Positions 44,220 to 53,527 of a stretch of 64,000 nucleotides of DNA are shown here, in pieces. The notes below the pieces were generated by a model. It was not told the origin of the DNA, did no database searches, and worked only from the letters and a program-made list of their open reading frames with translations. A program made the position numbers and the translations under genes. The stretch lies in assembly GCF_000495915.1 (NCBI RefSeq), contig NZ_AOFQ01000032.1, positions 124,001 to 188,000 on the forward strand, in the 5' to 3' direction. Origin of the DNA: Stutzerimonas chloritidismutans AW-1 (GTDB lineage: Bacteria > Pseudomonadota > Gammaproteobacteria > Pseudomonadales > Pseudomonadaceae). The first letter of the stretch is position 1; each line of letters starts with the position of its first letter.

Positions 44220-46784
44220 ATGGCGCTCGACGAATACCAGCGCATGCGCGATTTTGCCGCCACGCCCGAGCCGTCGGGCAAGGCGCGCGGCAGGTCACGC
44301 AAGGTCCAGAGCCTGCAGTACTGCATCCAGAAACACGACGCCACGCGGTTGCATTACGACTTTCGCCTGGAGCTGGATGGCACGCTGAAGAGCTGGGCGA
44401 TCCCCAAGGGCCCCAGCCTTGACCCGAGCGTTCGCCGGCTGGCAGTGCATGTGGAGGATCACCCGCTGGAATATGCCACGTTCGAGGGCTCCATTCCGGC
44501 CGGGCATTACGGCGCGGGCGATGTGATCGTCTGGGATCGCGGCGTGTGGATACCGCAGGGTGATCCACAAGACGGCTATCGCAAGGGCAAGCTCAAGTTC
44601 AGCCTCGAGGGCGAAAAGCTCGCCGGCAGCTGGAATCTGGTGCGCACCCACATGGATGGCAAGAAGGAGCAGTGGTTCCTCATCAAGTCCCGTGACGAGG
44701 CCGCGCGCGAGGAGGGTGAGTACGACGTCGTCACCGCCGAGCCGAACAGCGTGCTCAGCGATCGCACGCTGGTCCCGCGCAAACGCGGGCCGGCCAAGGC
44801 TCGCGTTGCGGAAGCGCCGGCCAGCCCAGTCAAGGCGCCGGCAAGAAAGCTAGCGTCACGCAAGAAGAGCGACGCGGTAAAGCTGGAAGGGGCCGTCCCG
44901 GCCGAATTGCCGGAGACCTTCAAGCCGCAGCTGGCGACGCTGGTGGACGCCGTGCCGAGCGGCGACTGGCGCTACGAGATCAAGTTCGACGGCTACCGCA
45001 TGCTCGCCCGTATCGACGCCGGCAAGGTCGCGCTGTTCACCCGCAACGGCCATGACTGGACGGCGAAGATGCCGCAGCAGGCGGCCGCGCTTGCCGGACT
45101 CGGGCTTGAATCCGGCTGGCTCGACGGCGAAGTGGTGGTGCCGAACGAGGAGGGCGCTCCGGACTTCCAGGCATTGCAGAACGCGTTCGAAGCCGGACGC
45201 AGTGGGAGCATTCTTTATTACCTGTTCGACGTGCCCTATCTGAACGGCATGGACCTGCGCGATGTGCCGCTGGAACAGCGTCGCGCGGCGTTGCGTGAGG
45301 TGCTGGAAGGCAGCGACAGCGAATTGCTGCGTTTCTCCGAGGATTTCACCGAGCAGCCGGACAGCATTCTGGAAAGTGCCTGCCAGATGAAGCTCGAAGG
45401 CCTGATCGGCAAGCGAGCGGGCAGCTCCTATACCTCCAGGCGCAGCAGCAGCTGGGTCAAGATCAAGTGCAGCAACCGGCAGGAATTCATCATCGTCGGC
45501 TACACCGAGCCCAAGGGCACGCGCACCGGGTTCGGCGCGTTGTTACTTGGGCTGCATGACGACAGTGGAAAGCTGCTCTATGCAGGCAAGGTCGGCACGG
45601 GCTTCAATCAGGCCACGCTGAAAAGTCTGCACAAGCAATTGAAGAAGCTGGAAACCGACAAAAGTCCTTTGGCCAAGGCGGCACCTGCTGCTGATGTGCG
45701 CGGCGCGCAATGGCTCAAACCCGAACTGATGTGCGAGGTTGCCTACGCGGAGATGACCCGCCAAGGCGTGGTCCGCCATTCGGTGTTCCATGGCCTGCGC
45801 TCGGACAAATCCGCCGACGCCATTACCCATGAGCGGGCCAAGTCCGCCAGTCGTAGCAGCAAAGCCGAGCAGCGGCAGACAGACGCTATCGGCAGCGGCC
45901 GGATCAAGATATCCAGTCCCGAGCGGATCATCGACCCCAGCAGCGGGATCACCAAGATCGAAGTGGCCAGCTTCTACGCGCAGATCGCGCCCTGGGCCCT
46001 GCCGCAGCTGCGAGCACGCCCGCTGGCCCTGGTGCGCGCCCCGGAGGGCATCACCGGCGAGCTGTTCTTCCAGAAGCACGCCGACAAACTGGCCATCCCG
46101 CACATCACTCAACTCGACCCGGCGCTAGACCCGAAGCACGGTGCGTTACTGGTGATCGACAGCGCCGAAGCGCTGGTCGGCGCCGCGCAGATGGGCACCA
46201 TCGAGCTGCACTGCTGGAACGCGGTAGCGCCCGAACTGGAGCATCCGGATCGCTTTGTGCTCGACCTCGACCCGGACCCGGCGCTGCCCTGGAAGAGCAT
46301 GCTCGAAGCCACTCAGCTGACCCAGACGCTGCTGGACGAGATCGGCCTGACCTCGTTCCTCAAGACCAGCGGGGGCAAAGGCATCCACATCGTCGTACCG
46401 CTCGATCCGGTACACGGCTGGAGTGAGGTGAAGGCCTTCAGTCAGGCCATCGCGAAGTACCTGGCAAAGCTGCTGCCGTCGCATTTTTCCGCCGTCAGCG
46501 GGCCGAAGAACCGGGTTGGACGCATCTTCATCGACTACCTGCGCAACAGCCGTGGCGCCAGTACCGTCGCCCCTTATTCGGTGCGTGCCCGCGAGGGCCT
46601 GCCGGTTTCCGTGCCGATCCACCGCGAAGAACTGGCGGACCTCAAGGGCGCCAATCTCTGGACCGTACGCAATCTGCTGGAGCGCCTGCAGGAACTGGGC
46701 GACGACGATCCCTGGGCGGATATGACGCGGGTCAGGCAGACCATCACCGCGCAGATGCGCGAACGTCTGGGCATGCCGGCTTAA
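44220..46784 (+). CDS. ligD: DNA ligase D (phosphoesterase-ligase-polymerase)
   Basis: The 854-aa three-domain LigD has domains in the Pseudomonas order. The 3'-phosphoesterase is in residues 1 to about 160 (HDATRLHYDFRLELDG, HYGAGDVIVWDRG). The ATP-dependent ligase spans about 225-530, with the nucleotidyl lysine Lys255 in YEIKFDGYR. The primase-polymerase spans about 560-854, with metal Asp682/Asp684 in DLDPDPALPW and FIDYLRNSRGASTVAPYSVRAREG. It processes and seals Ku-bound ends. ku itself is 32 kb upstream beside a second, stand-alone polymerase domain. Lys/Ala-rich linkers join the domains. Confidence 0.95.
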   Translation: MALDEYQRMRDFAATPEPSGKARGRSRKVQSLQYCIQKHDATRLHYDFRLELDGTLKSWAIPKGPSLDPSVRRLAVHVEDHPLEYATFEGSIPAGHYGAGDVIVWDRGVWIPQGDPQDGYRKGKLKFSLEGEKLAGSWNLVRTHMDGKKEQWFLIKSRDEAAREEGEYDVVTAEPNSVLSDRTLVPRKRGPAKARVAEAPASPVKAPARKLASRKKSDAVKLEGAVPAELPETFKPQLATLVDAVPSGDWRYEIKFDGYRMLARIDAGKVALFTRNGHDWTAKMPQQAAALAGLGLESGWLDGEVVVPNEEGAPDFQALQNAFEAGRSGSILYYLFDVPYLNGMDLRDVPLEQRRAALREVLEGSDSELLRFSEDFTEQPDSILESACQMKLEGLIGKRAGSSYTSRRSSSWVKIKCSNRQEFIIVGYTEPKGTRTGFGALLLGLHDDSGKLLYAGKVGTGFNQATLKSLHKQLKKLETDKSPLAKAAPAADVRGAQWLKPELMCEVAYAEMTRQGVVRHSVFHGLRSDKSADAITHERAKSASRSSKAEQRQTDAIGSGRIKISSPERIIDPSSGITKIEVASFYAQIAPWALPQLRARPLALVRAPEGITGELFFQKHADKLAIPHITQLDPALDPKHGALLVIDSAEALVGAAQMGTIELHCWNAVAPELEHPDRFVLDLDPDPALPWKSMLEATQLTQTLLDEIGLTSFLKTSGGKGIHIVVPLDPVHGWSEVKAFSQAIAKYLAKLLPSHFSAVSGPKNRVGRIFIDYLRNSRGASTVAPYSVRAREGLPVSVPIHREELADLKGANLWTVRNLLERLQELGDDDPWADMTRVRQTITAQMRERLGMPA

Positions 46785-46950
46785 GTCGCCGTCCGTCTAA
46801 ACGCTAGTCGGTCTACATCGATAGGGCGATAGGCGGATGGCACCACCGGGCAAACAATCGGCCCGTTCAGGGGAGCGGTAATGGTGAGGGAGGCGCCAGA
46901 CAAAGCCAGCATGCTGTCGGCCAACAACAATATTCAAAGGAGTGCCCCGC

Positions 46951-47979
46951 ATGTTCGCGCATAAACCGCTTATCGCCTGTTTCCTGCTCGGCTCGTTGCC
47001 AGGCTTGGCCTCGGCACAGGCCGTAACCACCCAGACCGGAAACGATAACGAGGTCATCCTCGAGCAGCGTGGGGGCTCGAATTCGGCCTTATTGCTGCAG
47101 CAAGGGGATGCGAACTTCTCGCGAGTAGAGCAGGGCGGCGGCGAAACCTCGCTACAGCCCACGCAGTTGGAGCTCCTCCAATGGGGGATGGGCAACCAGG
47201 CGACGGTGTATCAGGCAAGCGATTATAACTTCGGGCATTCGGCGGCGGTCGTACAGCTGGGAGATGAGAATGTCGCTGAAGTCGTGCAGGCCGACGGTAA
47301 CGGCTCCCAAGCGACCATCCACCAGCAGGGCGCACGCAACACTCATCGGGTCGAGCAGCTGTTCTATGCCAACGGGCTGGAAAGTCGCACATTCGGCACG
47401 AACAATCTCACCGAAGTCACTCAGAACGGTGCTGCGACCGCCACTACCCAGCAGGTCGGCAGCGACAACCGGATCACCATCGACCAGAACGTGTTCGCCT
47501 ATGGCGGGGGAGTCACCGTTGATCAGGACGGCGCCTTCAACGAGGCCGCGGTTACCCAGGTGGGTGGCCGTTACTACACGGGCGAGGTCAACCTGGCGCA
47601 GGTCGGCAGCGCTAACAGTGCGCAAGTGGTGCAATGGGCGGGGTTCAGCAACCTAACCTTTAGCCAGAACGGAATCGGCAACGAGCTGACGGCGAGGCAG
47701 GGCACGCGCACCGGAACGATTCGAGGGACCTCGGCCGGCAACGACAATCGCGTCAACATTGACCAGAGTTTTGACGGTCCGGTGCTCGACATCGCGCAGA
47801 ACGGTTCAGCCAACGAGATCGATGTGGTGCAACATGCCGCCTATGGCACGGCTTCGATCAGCCAGAGCGGCGATGGCAACATTGCGGTGCTCAATCAACT
47901 GACGGAATTCGCCGCGCCGCCGAGCGCCGCCATCATCCAGAACGGCACTGGCAACAGCACGTCGATCACCCAGCGCTGA
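46951..47979 (+). CDS. Exported curlin-repeat protein (CsgA/CsgB-like), orphan
   Basis: The 342-aa protein is read from the ATG at 46951 with AGGAG eight bases upstream. A signal peptide (about residues 1-23, ending SAQA) precedes about 14 imperfect repeats of the form Q-x-G-x-x-N-x-A-x-x-x-Q, for example LNLAQVGSANSAQVVQ-like, FSQNGIGNELTARQ and AIIQNGTGNSTSITQ. Such Gln/Asn ladders form amyloid beta-solenoids in curli. It is longer than CsgA (about 5 repeats). No csgC, D, E, F or G is nearby, so secretion must use machinery encoded elsewhere or a different route. Confidence 0.85.
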   Translation: MFAHKPLIACFLLGSLPGLASAQAVTTQTGNDNEVILEQRGGSNSALLLQQGDANFSRVEQGGGETSLQPTQLELLQWGMGNQATVYQASDYNFGHSAAVVQLGDENVAEVVQADGNGSQATIHQQGARNTHRVEQLFYANGLESRTFGTNNLTEVTQNGAATATTQQVGSDNRITIDQNVFAYGGGVTVDQDGAFNEAAVTQVGGRYYTGEVNLAQVGSANSAQVVQWAGFSNLTFSQNGIGNELTARQGTRTGTIRGTSAGNDNRVNIDQSFDGPVLDIAQNGSANEIDVVQHAAYGTASISQSGDGNIAVLNQLTEFAAPPSAAIIQNGTGNSTSITQR

Positions 47980-47990
47980 GCCGGATTGAC

Positions 47991-48009
47991 GCGGCCGTCA
48001 GACGGCCGC
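47991..48009 (+). terminator. Probable terminator after the curlin-repeat gene
   Basis: A 7-bp all-GC stem (GCGGCCG with CGGCCGC) and a five-base loop lie 12 bp after the stop. Only a short TTT follows, several bases later. Confidence 0.45.
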
Positions 48010-48122
48010 GCTACGTTTCGCAATGGTCGGTTGCCGTAGCGTTCGTTATGCGCGCTACGGCCTGGGCCAGTGACAATTTCACTGTGGTGCCATGCAGCGG
48101 TCGCCGGCTATGCAGGCTCTCA

Positions 48123-49283
48123 CTAGTTGCGGGCGCGCTTCATGCACGCGAGGTGCCGGTCATTGACCCGGTTGGCGAACCAGGCGGTGGTCAGGTTGCG
48201 GGTGATCTTCGGGCTTTCCAGCCGGATTCCCGGCAGCACCGCCCGAGGCAGCGGCTTACCCGCGCGCTTTTCGGCCAGTGCGAAGACCTTTTCATAGAGG
48301 TCGGTTTTCTCGAAACCATGGGTGTCACCGCGCTCCAGTGCGTTGCGAATCGCCGTATCGCTCATTTCCAGCTTGCCTGCCAGCGCGCGAACTGCACGCT
48401 CGGTCTGGCCGGCCTTGCTGCTGCCGTGAATGATCAGGTCGCCGTCGAGGGCCAGCTTGATGCCACTGGCACGGCTCACCGCGGCCTGAAACGCGGCGTT
48501 GCGACTGGCGTACCAGCCGGCATTGAAGTCGGCGAAACGGTACAGCGGTTCACGATAGCTGGTCGGGTAGTCGAGCAGGTGGGCGATGCCGAAATACATG
48601 CCACCGCGGCGCGTGAAGACTTCGTCGCGGATCGAGCCTTCCCGTTCATAGGGGTAGGTCCATCTGCGGTCTTCGGCAAAGGCGATGCTGACCTGCATCG
48701 GGCCGCCGGTCTTGACCGGGTTGAGCGTGCCGAACAACTGCTTGCCGAGCGGCATGATGCCGAGGAAGTCATCGAAGATCGCACTCAACTGCTCTTCGGT
48801 GCGCACGGCCGCGAGACGCTGGCTATAGGTCTTGCCGTTGGGCGACTTCACGTCCAGCGCCGCATCCACCACGAACCGCGGGACGTGCAGGCGGCCGGCA
48901 CGACGGTAGATTTCCTCTCGCGCGATCTTCGCCAGGCCGGGCACGGGCGGGGTTGCCTGGAATGTCGATTCCTGCACCGTCACGGCCAGGACCGAGCAGA
49001 TGTTTTCATCGTTCGGCGGGATATCCAGCGCATCGAAGGCTGTGTAGATGTCCTGAGCCCACCCCTGACGATCGGGAATGTTGGCGGGGATCAGGCGAGC
49101 GATCCTCGCCCGGACTTCTTCCGGCTTGGGCGCCGGAGTCGTCGGCTGCTGGGTTCCACAACCGGCAAGACCGAGCAACGCCACTGCGACGATTGCCGCC
49201 ATGAATGGGCGGGTGTTGCCAGGAACTGATCGGGTAACGGCAGGGCTGCATGCCGTGCGACAGGTTGAAATCGAAATGGTCAT
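48123..49283 (-). CDS. DUF1615 family lipoprotein
   Basis: The 386-aa frame starts at the ATG at 49283 (AGGA upstream). The lipoprotein signal, MAAIVAVALLGLAGC, begins only at residue 28, so the alternative ATG at 49202 may be the true start, giving a standard-length signal. After the Cys the sequence follows the DUF1615 family: RARIARLIPANIPDRQGWAQDIYTAF, ENICSVLAVTVQESTF (lysozyme-like Glu) and RRGGMYFGIAHLLDYP. The role is unknown; a periplasmic membrane-anchored glycan-active protein is possible from VQEST. It stands alone. Confidence 0.85.
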   Translation of the reverse strand: MTISISTCRTACSPAVTRSVPGNTRPFMAAIVAVALLGLAGCGTQQPTTPAPKPEEVRARIARLIPANIPDRQGWAQDIYTAFDALDIPPNDENICSVLAVTVQESTFQATPPVPGLAKIAREEIYRRAGRLHVPRFVVDAALDVKSPNGKTYSQRLAAVRTEEQLSAIFDDFLGIMPLGKQLFGTLNPVKTGGPMQVSIAFAEDRRWTYPYEREGSIRDEVFTRRGGMYFGIAHLLDYPTSYREPLYRFADFNAGWYASRNAAFQAAVSRASGIKLALDGDLIIHGSSKAGQTERAVRALAGKLEMSDTAIRNALERGDTHGFEKTDLYEKVFALAEKRAGKPLPRAVLPGIRLESPKITRNLTTAWFANRVNDRHLACMKRARN

Positions 49284-49474
49284 GCGGTCCTGAATGTAAT
49301 GAGCGCCTGGGGCTCGGACAGTAAAAGAGCCGAAACCGTTCTGCCTCTTTCAGAACCGCGATTCAAAACCGACTGGTTCGCTTGCCGAATCCCGGCGCGC
49401 ACCTGACCTGCCGCGCACAGCCTGTGCCAGTGCTGCAAGCGACGTACGCTTAGCTGTAGCAGCTCGCGCCGGAC

Positions 49475-49711
49475 TCAGAAATCGTGGCAATCCGGGCCCT
49501 GGCGCAGGTACGTGGTTTCGTGGGTTTCGCCCTTGGAATCCACATAGGTCATCCGGGCGGTCACGACCTCGCAGCCGCCAGCAGGCACGTCCATCGATAT
49601 GACCTTGGCGATGTCCAGCTTGTCGCCATATTGATAGGCCTTGGGTTCATCGGCGGCATACGCCAGCTGGGCACTGAGTGCCAGGCCGGCAATCCAGATC
49701 AGTTTGTTCAC
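49475..49711 (-). CDS. DUF2790 small exported protein
   Basis: Translation from the GTG at 49711, six bases after GGAGG, gives 78 aa; the ATG farther upstream has no ribosome site. A signal peptide (MNKLIWIAGLALSAQLAYA) precedes a 59-residue mature protein with two cysteines, and AKVISMDVPAGGCEVVTARMTYVDS marks the Pseudomonas DUF2790 family. These short periplasmic proteins are often linked to metal (copper) or stress responses, but the function is not defined. Confidence 0.82.
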   Translation of the reverse strand: MNKLIWIAGLALSAQLAYAADEPKAYQYGDKLDIAKVISMDVPAGGCEVVTARMTYVDSKGETHETTYLRQGPDCHDF

Positions 49712-49996
49712 AGGTAACCTCCAGAGCGCCTGCGGGCCCAAGTCGCTGCGACGGCGCGAGGGCAGGCATTTCTTGCGTGCAGCGCCTGCCGGATGGCAGA
49801 CGCCGGGAAATAAACGAGGCTGCCACGAGGGAAAGCAGCCAAAAGGTGGCAGGACGCCCGATCGAAGGAGCGCTCGACCGGCGAAGGAGCGGACTGGCTT
49901 CTAGTGTCCGTTGCCACCCGGCAATTTTAGTGAGCGACCAGGTGGGGAAAAACCGCGCCAGCGGTGAAGCACCTTTACCCGCCGCGCAACAATCGA

Positions 49997-50932
49997 TCAG
50001 GCCCAATGGGCCGGGTCCTGCAGGATGCGGTGATAGTTGGTGAATGCGCGCGGCAGCTCCAGCGCGAGAAAGTCGACCCAGGTCTTGATCTTCGCGTCGA
50101 GAAAACGCCGGGACGGGTAGAGCGCGTGGATCTGCTTTTCCTGCAGACGATAGCGGGGCAAGAGGCGCAGCAGTGCGCCGCGCTGCAGGGCCGGAGCCGC
50201 GACATAGTCGGGCAGCAGGCAGATGCCCATGCCGGCTTCTGCCGCGCTGGCCATGGCTTCAGCCACGTTGACCTTGAACGCTTCGCCAGGGCGAATCACG
50301 TCTTCGGCACCGTCTGCGATGAAGCGCCATTCATCCGCGAAGACCGGGTCCGCCAGGCGCAGACAGCGGTGCTGTTGCAGGTCGCGCGGTTGCTGCGGTA
50401 CGCCATATTGTTTGAGATAGCCGGGTGCCGCGCACACCACATTGCCAACCTCGCCCAAGCGCTGGGCGATCAGCTCCGAATCAGGCAGCTCGCGGGAAAG
50501 CGTGATGATGACGTCGAGTCCGGCTTCCAGCAGATCGGGCTGGTGTTGCGAAAGGGTCAGGTCGAGGCTCACTTCGGGGTAGCGCTCACCGTATCTTCCG
50601 GCCAGCCCTGCCAGCAGTTGGATGCCCAGACCCGTCGTCGAGTGCACGCGCAGGCGCCCGCGCGGGGTCAGATGGGCCCCGCAGGCTTCCTCCTGTGCCT
50701 GGTCCAGCTGCGCCAGGATCTCGCGCGAACGTTCGAGAAAACGTGCGCCGACCTCGGTCAGCGCCAACCGCCGTGTGGTGCGGTTGAGCAGGCGCGCGTG
50801 GAGGTGGTTCTCCAGCTCCGCCACCAGGCGGGAAACCTGCGCGGTGGACGTGTCGGCCAGCTTCGCCGCGGCGGTGAAGCTGCCGGCGTCGACTACCCGG
50901 ACGAATACCCGCATCGCTTGCAGCATGTCCAT
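49997..50932 (-). CDS. LysR-family regulator at the end of the FUSC efflux operon
   Basis: The 311-aa LysR protein has an N-terminal helix-turn-helix (GSFTAAAKLADTSTAQVSRLVAELENHL) and an effector domain of the CrgA/AaeR-like group. It begins 19 bp after the outer-membrane channel gene on the same strand, so it probably belongs to the same transcript as the pump. It may be autoregulatory or sense the exported compound together with the divergent AraC-type regulator at 55756. Confidence 0.87.
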   Translation of the reverse strand: MDMLQAMRVFVRVVDAGSFTAAAKLADTSTAQVSRLVAELENHLHARLLNRTTRRLALTEVGARFLERSREILAQLDQAQEEACGAHLTPRGRLRVHSTTGLGIQLLAGLAGRYGERYPEVSLDLTLSQHQPDLLEAGLDVIITLSRELPDSELIAQRLGEVGNVVCAAPGYLKQYGVPQQPRDLQQHRCLRLADPVFADEWRFIADGAEDVIRPGEAFKVNVAEAMASAAEAGMGICLLPDYVAAPALQRGALLRLLPRYRLQEKQIHALYPSRRFLDAKIKTWVDFLALELPRAFTNYHRILQDPAHWA

Positions 50933-50951
50933 CGAGTAAGGCCTCTCTGGG

Positions 50952-52424
50952 TTATTGGCCAGGCACGCCCGGCGATGGATTTTCAGCGTGCGCCGATGCG
51001 GTTTGCGTGCCTTGCCAGCCGCCGCCCAGCGCGAGGAACAGGTTCACCTGGTCTTGCGACAGTTGGGCTTGGGACGCCGCCAGGGCGGCTTCGGCCGTTG
51101 CGAGGGTGCGCTCGGCGTCGAGGCTGTCGAGATAGGCCAGTCGTCCTTCCTGATACAACCGGCGCGTGTGGTCCGCGGCGTCTCGCGCGGCATCGCGCGC
51201 TTCGCGCAGCGCTTGGTCACGATGCAGGTCGTGAGCGTAGTGCGTGAGCAGGGTCTGGGTTTCCCGCAGTGCGTCGAGCACAACTCCGTCGAAGCGGGCG
51301 AGGGCGGCAGCGGCTCCGGCCTCGGTGGCGCTAACGCGCGCGCGATCAACCCGGGTCGGAAAATGCCAGCTGATCGACGGGCCGAATTCCCAGCGACGGG
51401 TTACCGGATTACCGAGGTGTTCGAGCATTCCGGTGTAACCGGCCGCAGCGCCGATACTGACCTGCGGATACATCATCGCCGTGGCGACGCCGATCTGTGC
51501 CGTAGCGGAGGCGAGTGCGCGCTCGGCCGCACGGATGTCCGGGCGGCGCTTGAGCAGGGCGGTGCCATCACCCAACGGAATCGCCTGGCGCAGCTGCGGT
51601 GCGTGACTGCAGGCGGTAACCGTCTCGGGAAGGGCTCCGGGCGTGCGGCCGAGCAGGGCGGCGAGCTGATACAACGCGGCCGCCTTCTTCGCTTCGAATG
51701 GCGGCAGCTCGGCACGCAGAGCCTCCAGCTGGGCGTGGGCGCGAGACACATCGACTTCGTTGCCACGACCGCCCTCGAACAGGCGCTCGGCGACATCCAG
51801 CTGTTGCTGCTGAATCGCCAGTGAATGCTCCGCTATCGTCAGCTCCTCGCTGGCATGACAGGCTGTCATGTAGCTGCGTACCACCCCGGCCACAGCAGTT
51901 ATGCGGGCCGTGTCGAGCAGCGCCGCACTGACGTCGGCATCGGCCCCCGCAGCTTCCGCGGCGCGATGCAGCTGACCGAACAGATCGAGCTGGTAACCCA
52001 CGCTGAGGCCGGCGTCGGCGAGGTTCATCACTGGAAGTTTTTCCTCCAGGGCGAGGGCTTCGCTGGACAGCTGGCCGCGTGCAACCGAGCCGTTGCCGCC
52101 GACCACGACCTCCTGCGCGTGGTGCGCCATCTGGAAGCCCTCATAGGCGCGACGCAGGTTGTGATACGCCTGGCGCACGTCGGCATTGCCGATCAGGGCT
52201 TCACTCACCAGCTGATCGAGCGTCGGGTCGTCATAGAGCTGCCACCAGTCGTCCGGCAGCGGCGCCTGTTCGACCCGTTCGTTGCCGGCCAGATCGAAGG
52301 GTTTCTGCGCAGCGGCCTGCAACGCCACGGCTTGGTCTGGCACGCGGTAGTCCGGGCCAACCGCGCTGCAGGCGGCGAGCAGCGCAGTCAGCGCGAACGG
52401 CAGTGCGTATGCCGCGCGACTCAT
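50952..52424 (-). CDS. Outer-membrane efflux lipoprotein (NodT family)
   Basis: The 490-aa protein starts at the ATG at 52424, overlapping the adaptor stop by 4 bp. It has a lipobox LLAAC (about residues 15-19), the AVGPDYRVPD opening and two outer-membrane-efflux repeats with LLKRRPDIRAAERALASAT. It is the exit duct for the FUSC/HlyD exporter. It resembles oprN of this window in family but not in partner genes. Confidence 0.9.
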   Translation of the reverse strand: MSRAAYALPFALTALLAACSAVGPDYRVPDQAVALQAAAQKPFDLAGNERVEQAPLPDDWWQLYDDPTLDQLVSEALIGNADVRQAYHNLRRAYEGFQMAHHAQEVVVGGNGSVARGQLSSEALALEEKLPVMNLADAGLSVGYQLDLFGQLHRAAEAAGADADVSAALLDTARITAVAGVVRSYMTACHASEELTIAEHSLAIQQQQLDVAERLFEGGRGNEVDVSRAHAQLEALRAELPPFEAKKAAALYQLAALLGRTPGALPETVTACSHAPQLRQAIPLGDGTALLKRRPDIRAAERALASATAQIGVATAMMYPQVSIGAAAGYTGMLEHLGNPVTRRWEFGPSISWHFPTRVDRARVSATEAGAAAALARFDGVVLDALRETQTLLTHYAHDLHRDQALREARDAARDAADHTRRLYQEGRLAYLDSLDAERTLATAEAALAASQAQLSQDQVNLFLALGGGWQGTQTASAHAENPSPGVPGQ

Positions 52425-53320
52425 TGGCTGACCGTCGCCGATGTGTCGCGCGACCACGGCAGCACGGACAGCGTCGCCGTACGGCCGACCACCAGGCGGA
52501 TGTCGCTCTGCTGGCCTTCGTCCAACACCACGCGAACCGGAATTCGCTGCGCCAGGCGCACCCAGTTGAAACTCGGGTCGATATTCGGCAGCAGCGAGTT
52601 GCCGCGCACACGGTCGCGATCCTCGATGCCTGCGGCGATGCTCTGCACATGGCCGCGCAGATGCTGCGCTTCGCCCATGATGCGGATGTCCACCGGCTGC
52701 CCGATCTCGATGGCGTGCAGCTTGGTTTCTTCGAAGTAGCCTTCGACGCGCAGTGAATCGGTATCGACGATCGACAGCACCGGCGTACCGGTTTTTACGT
52801 AATCGCCCACGCGCATCGTCTGGTCGCCGAGATAGCCATCCACCGGGCTTAGCACGGTGGTGCGTTCGAGATCCAGACGCGCCACGCCGAGGGCGGCCTC
52901 AGCCGTGGCCAGGGCGGCAGCGGCGCGCTTGACCTGGGTGTCGCCGATCTCGACGGTTTCCGCGGCGATCAGGTCTTTCAGCACCCGATTACGCCTGGCT
53001 TCGCGTTGCGCCTGGTCCAGCTGCGCGCGGCGTTCGAGCACTGTGGCGCGGGCTTCGTCGACCGCCAGTTCGAAGCGTGCCCGGTCGATCACGAACAGCA
53101 CCTGGCCGCGGCTGACCTTCTGGTTGTCGCGCACGTGCAGTTCGGTCACCAGCCCGGAAACATCTGGTGCGACTTGAATGATGTCGGCGTGCACGTGGCC
53201 GTCGCGGGTCCAGGGTGCCTCCATGTAGTAGTCCCACAGGTGCAGGCTGACGACGACGGCGATGACGACCGCCAGCAGGGTCAGCAGCACCGAGCCGGCG
53301 GCGGGTATCCATTTCTTCAC
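52421..53320 (-). CDS. HlyD-family periplasmic adaptor (AaeA/EmrA-like)
   Basis: The 299-aa protein has one N-terminal membrane anchor (about residues 8-28) and the EAPWTRDGHVHADIIQVAPDVSG motif of AaeA-type adaptors. A coiled-coil hairpin (about 75-145), a second lipoyl half (SPVDGYLGDQTMRVGDYV) and a beta-barrel region follow. It links the FUSC membrane protein to the outer-membrane channel, and lies 3 bp after the DUF1656 gene. Confidence 0.9.
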   Translation of the reverse strand: MKKWIPAAGSVLLTLLAVVIAVVVSLHLWDYYMEAPWTRDGHVHADIIQVAPDVSGLVTELHVRDNQKVSRGQVLFVIDRARFELAVDEARATVLERRAQLDQAQREARRNRVLKDLIAAETVEIGDTQVKRAAAALATAEAALGVARLDLERTTVLSPVDGYLGDQTMRVGDYVKTGTPVLSIVDTDSLRVEGYFEETKLHAIEIGQPVDIRIMGEAQHLRGHVQSIAAGIEDRDRVRGNSLLPNIDPSFNWVRLAQRIPVRVVLDEGQQSDIRLVVGRTATLSVLPWSRDTSATVSQ

Positions 53321-53323
53321 GAT

Positions 53324-53527
53324 TCACATCCGGGGAAGGAGATTGAACAGGGCCCCGAGCACGATGATGTACAGGGCGAGGTTGAACAGCGGCGGATGCC
53401 AGACCCAGCGGTAGAAGCCGGTGCGCTGCAGCACGGTGGCGAGCAGGCTCTTGACGCCGTAGGCGGCCAGCATGGCAACCAGCAGGACCGGCACATAGAC
53501 GCCGTACACATCGAGGTGACCGGTCAT
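53324..53527 (-). CDS. DUF1656 (AaeX-like) small membrane protein
   Basis: The 67-aa protein has two membrane helices (YVPVLLVAMLAAYGVKSLL and FNLALYIIVLGALFNLL), matching DUF1656/AaeX. It always accompanies AaeAB-type exporters, and its exact role is unknown. It overlaps the FUSC stop by 4 bp and precedes the adaptor gene. Confidence 0.9.
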   Translation of the reverse strand: MTGHLDVYGVYVPVLLVAMLAAYGVKSLLATVLQRTGFYRWVWHPPLFNLALYIIVLGALFNLLPRM

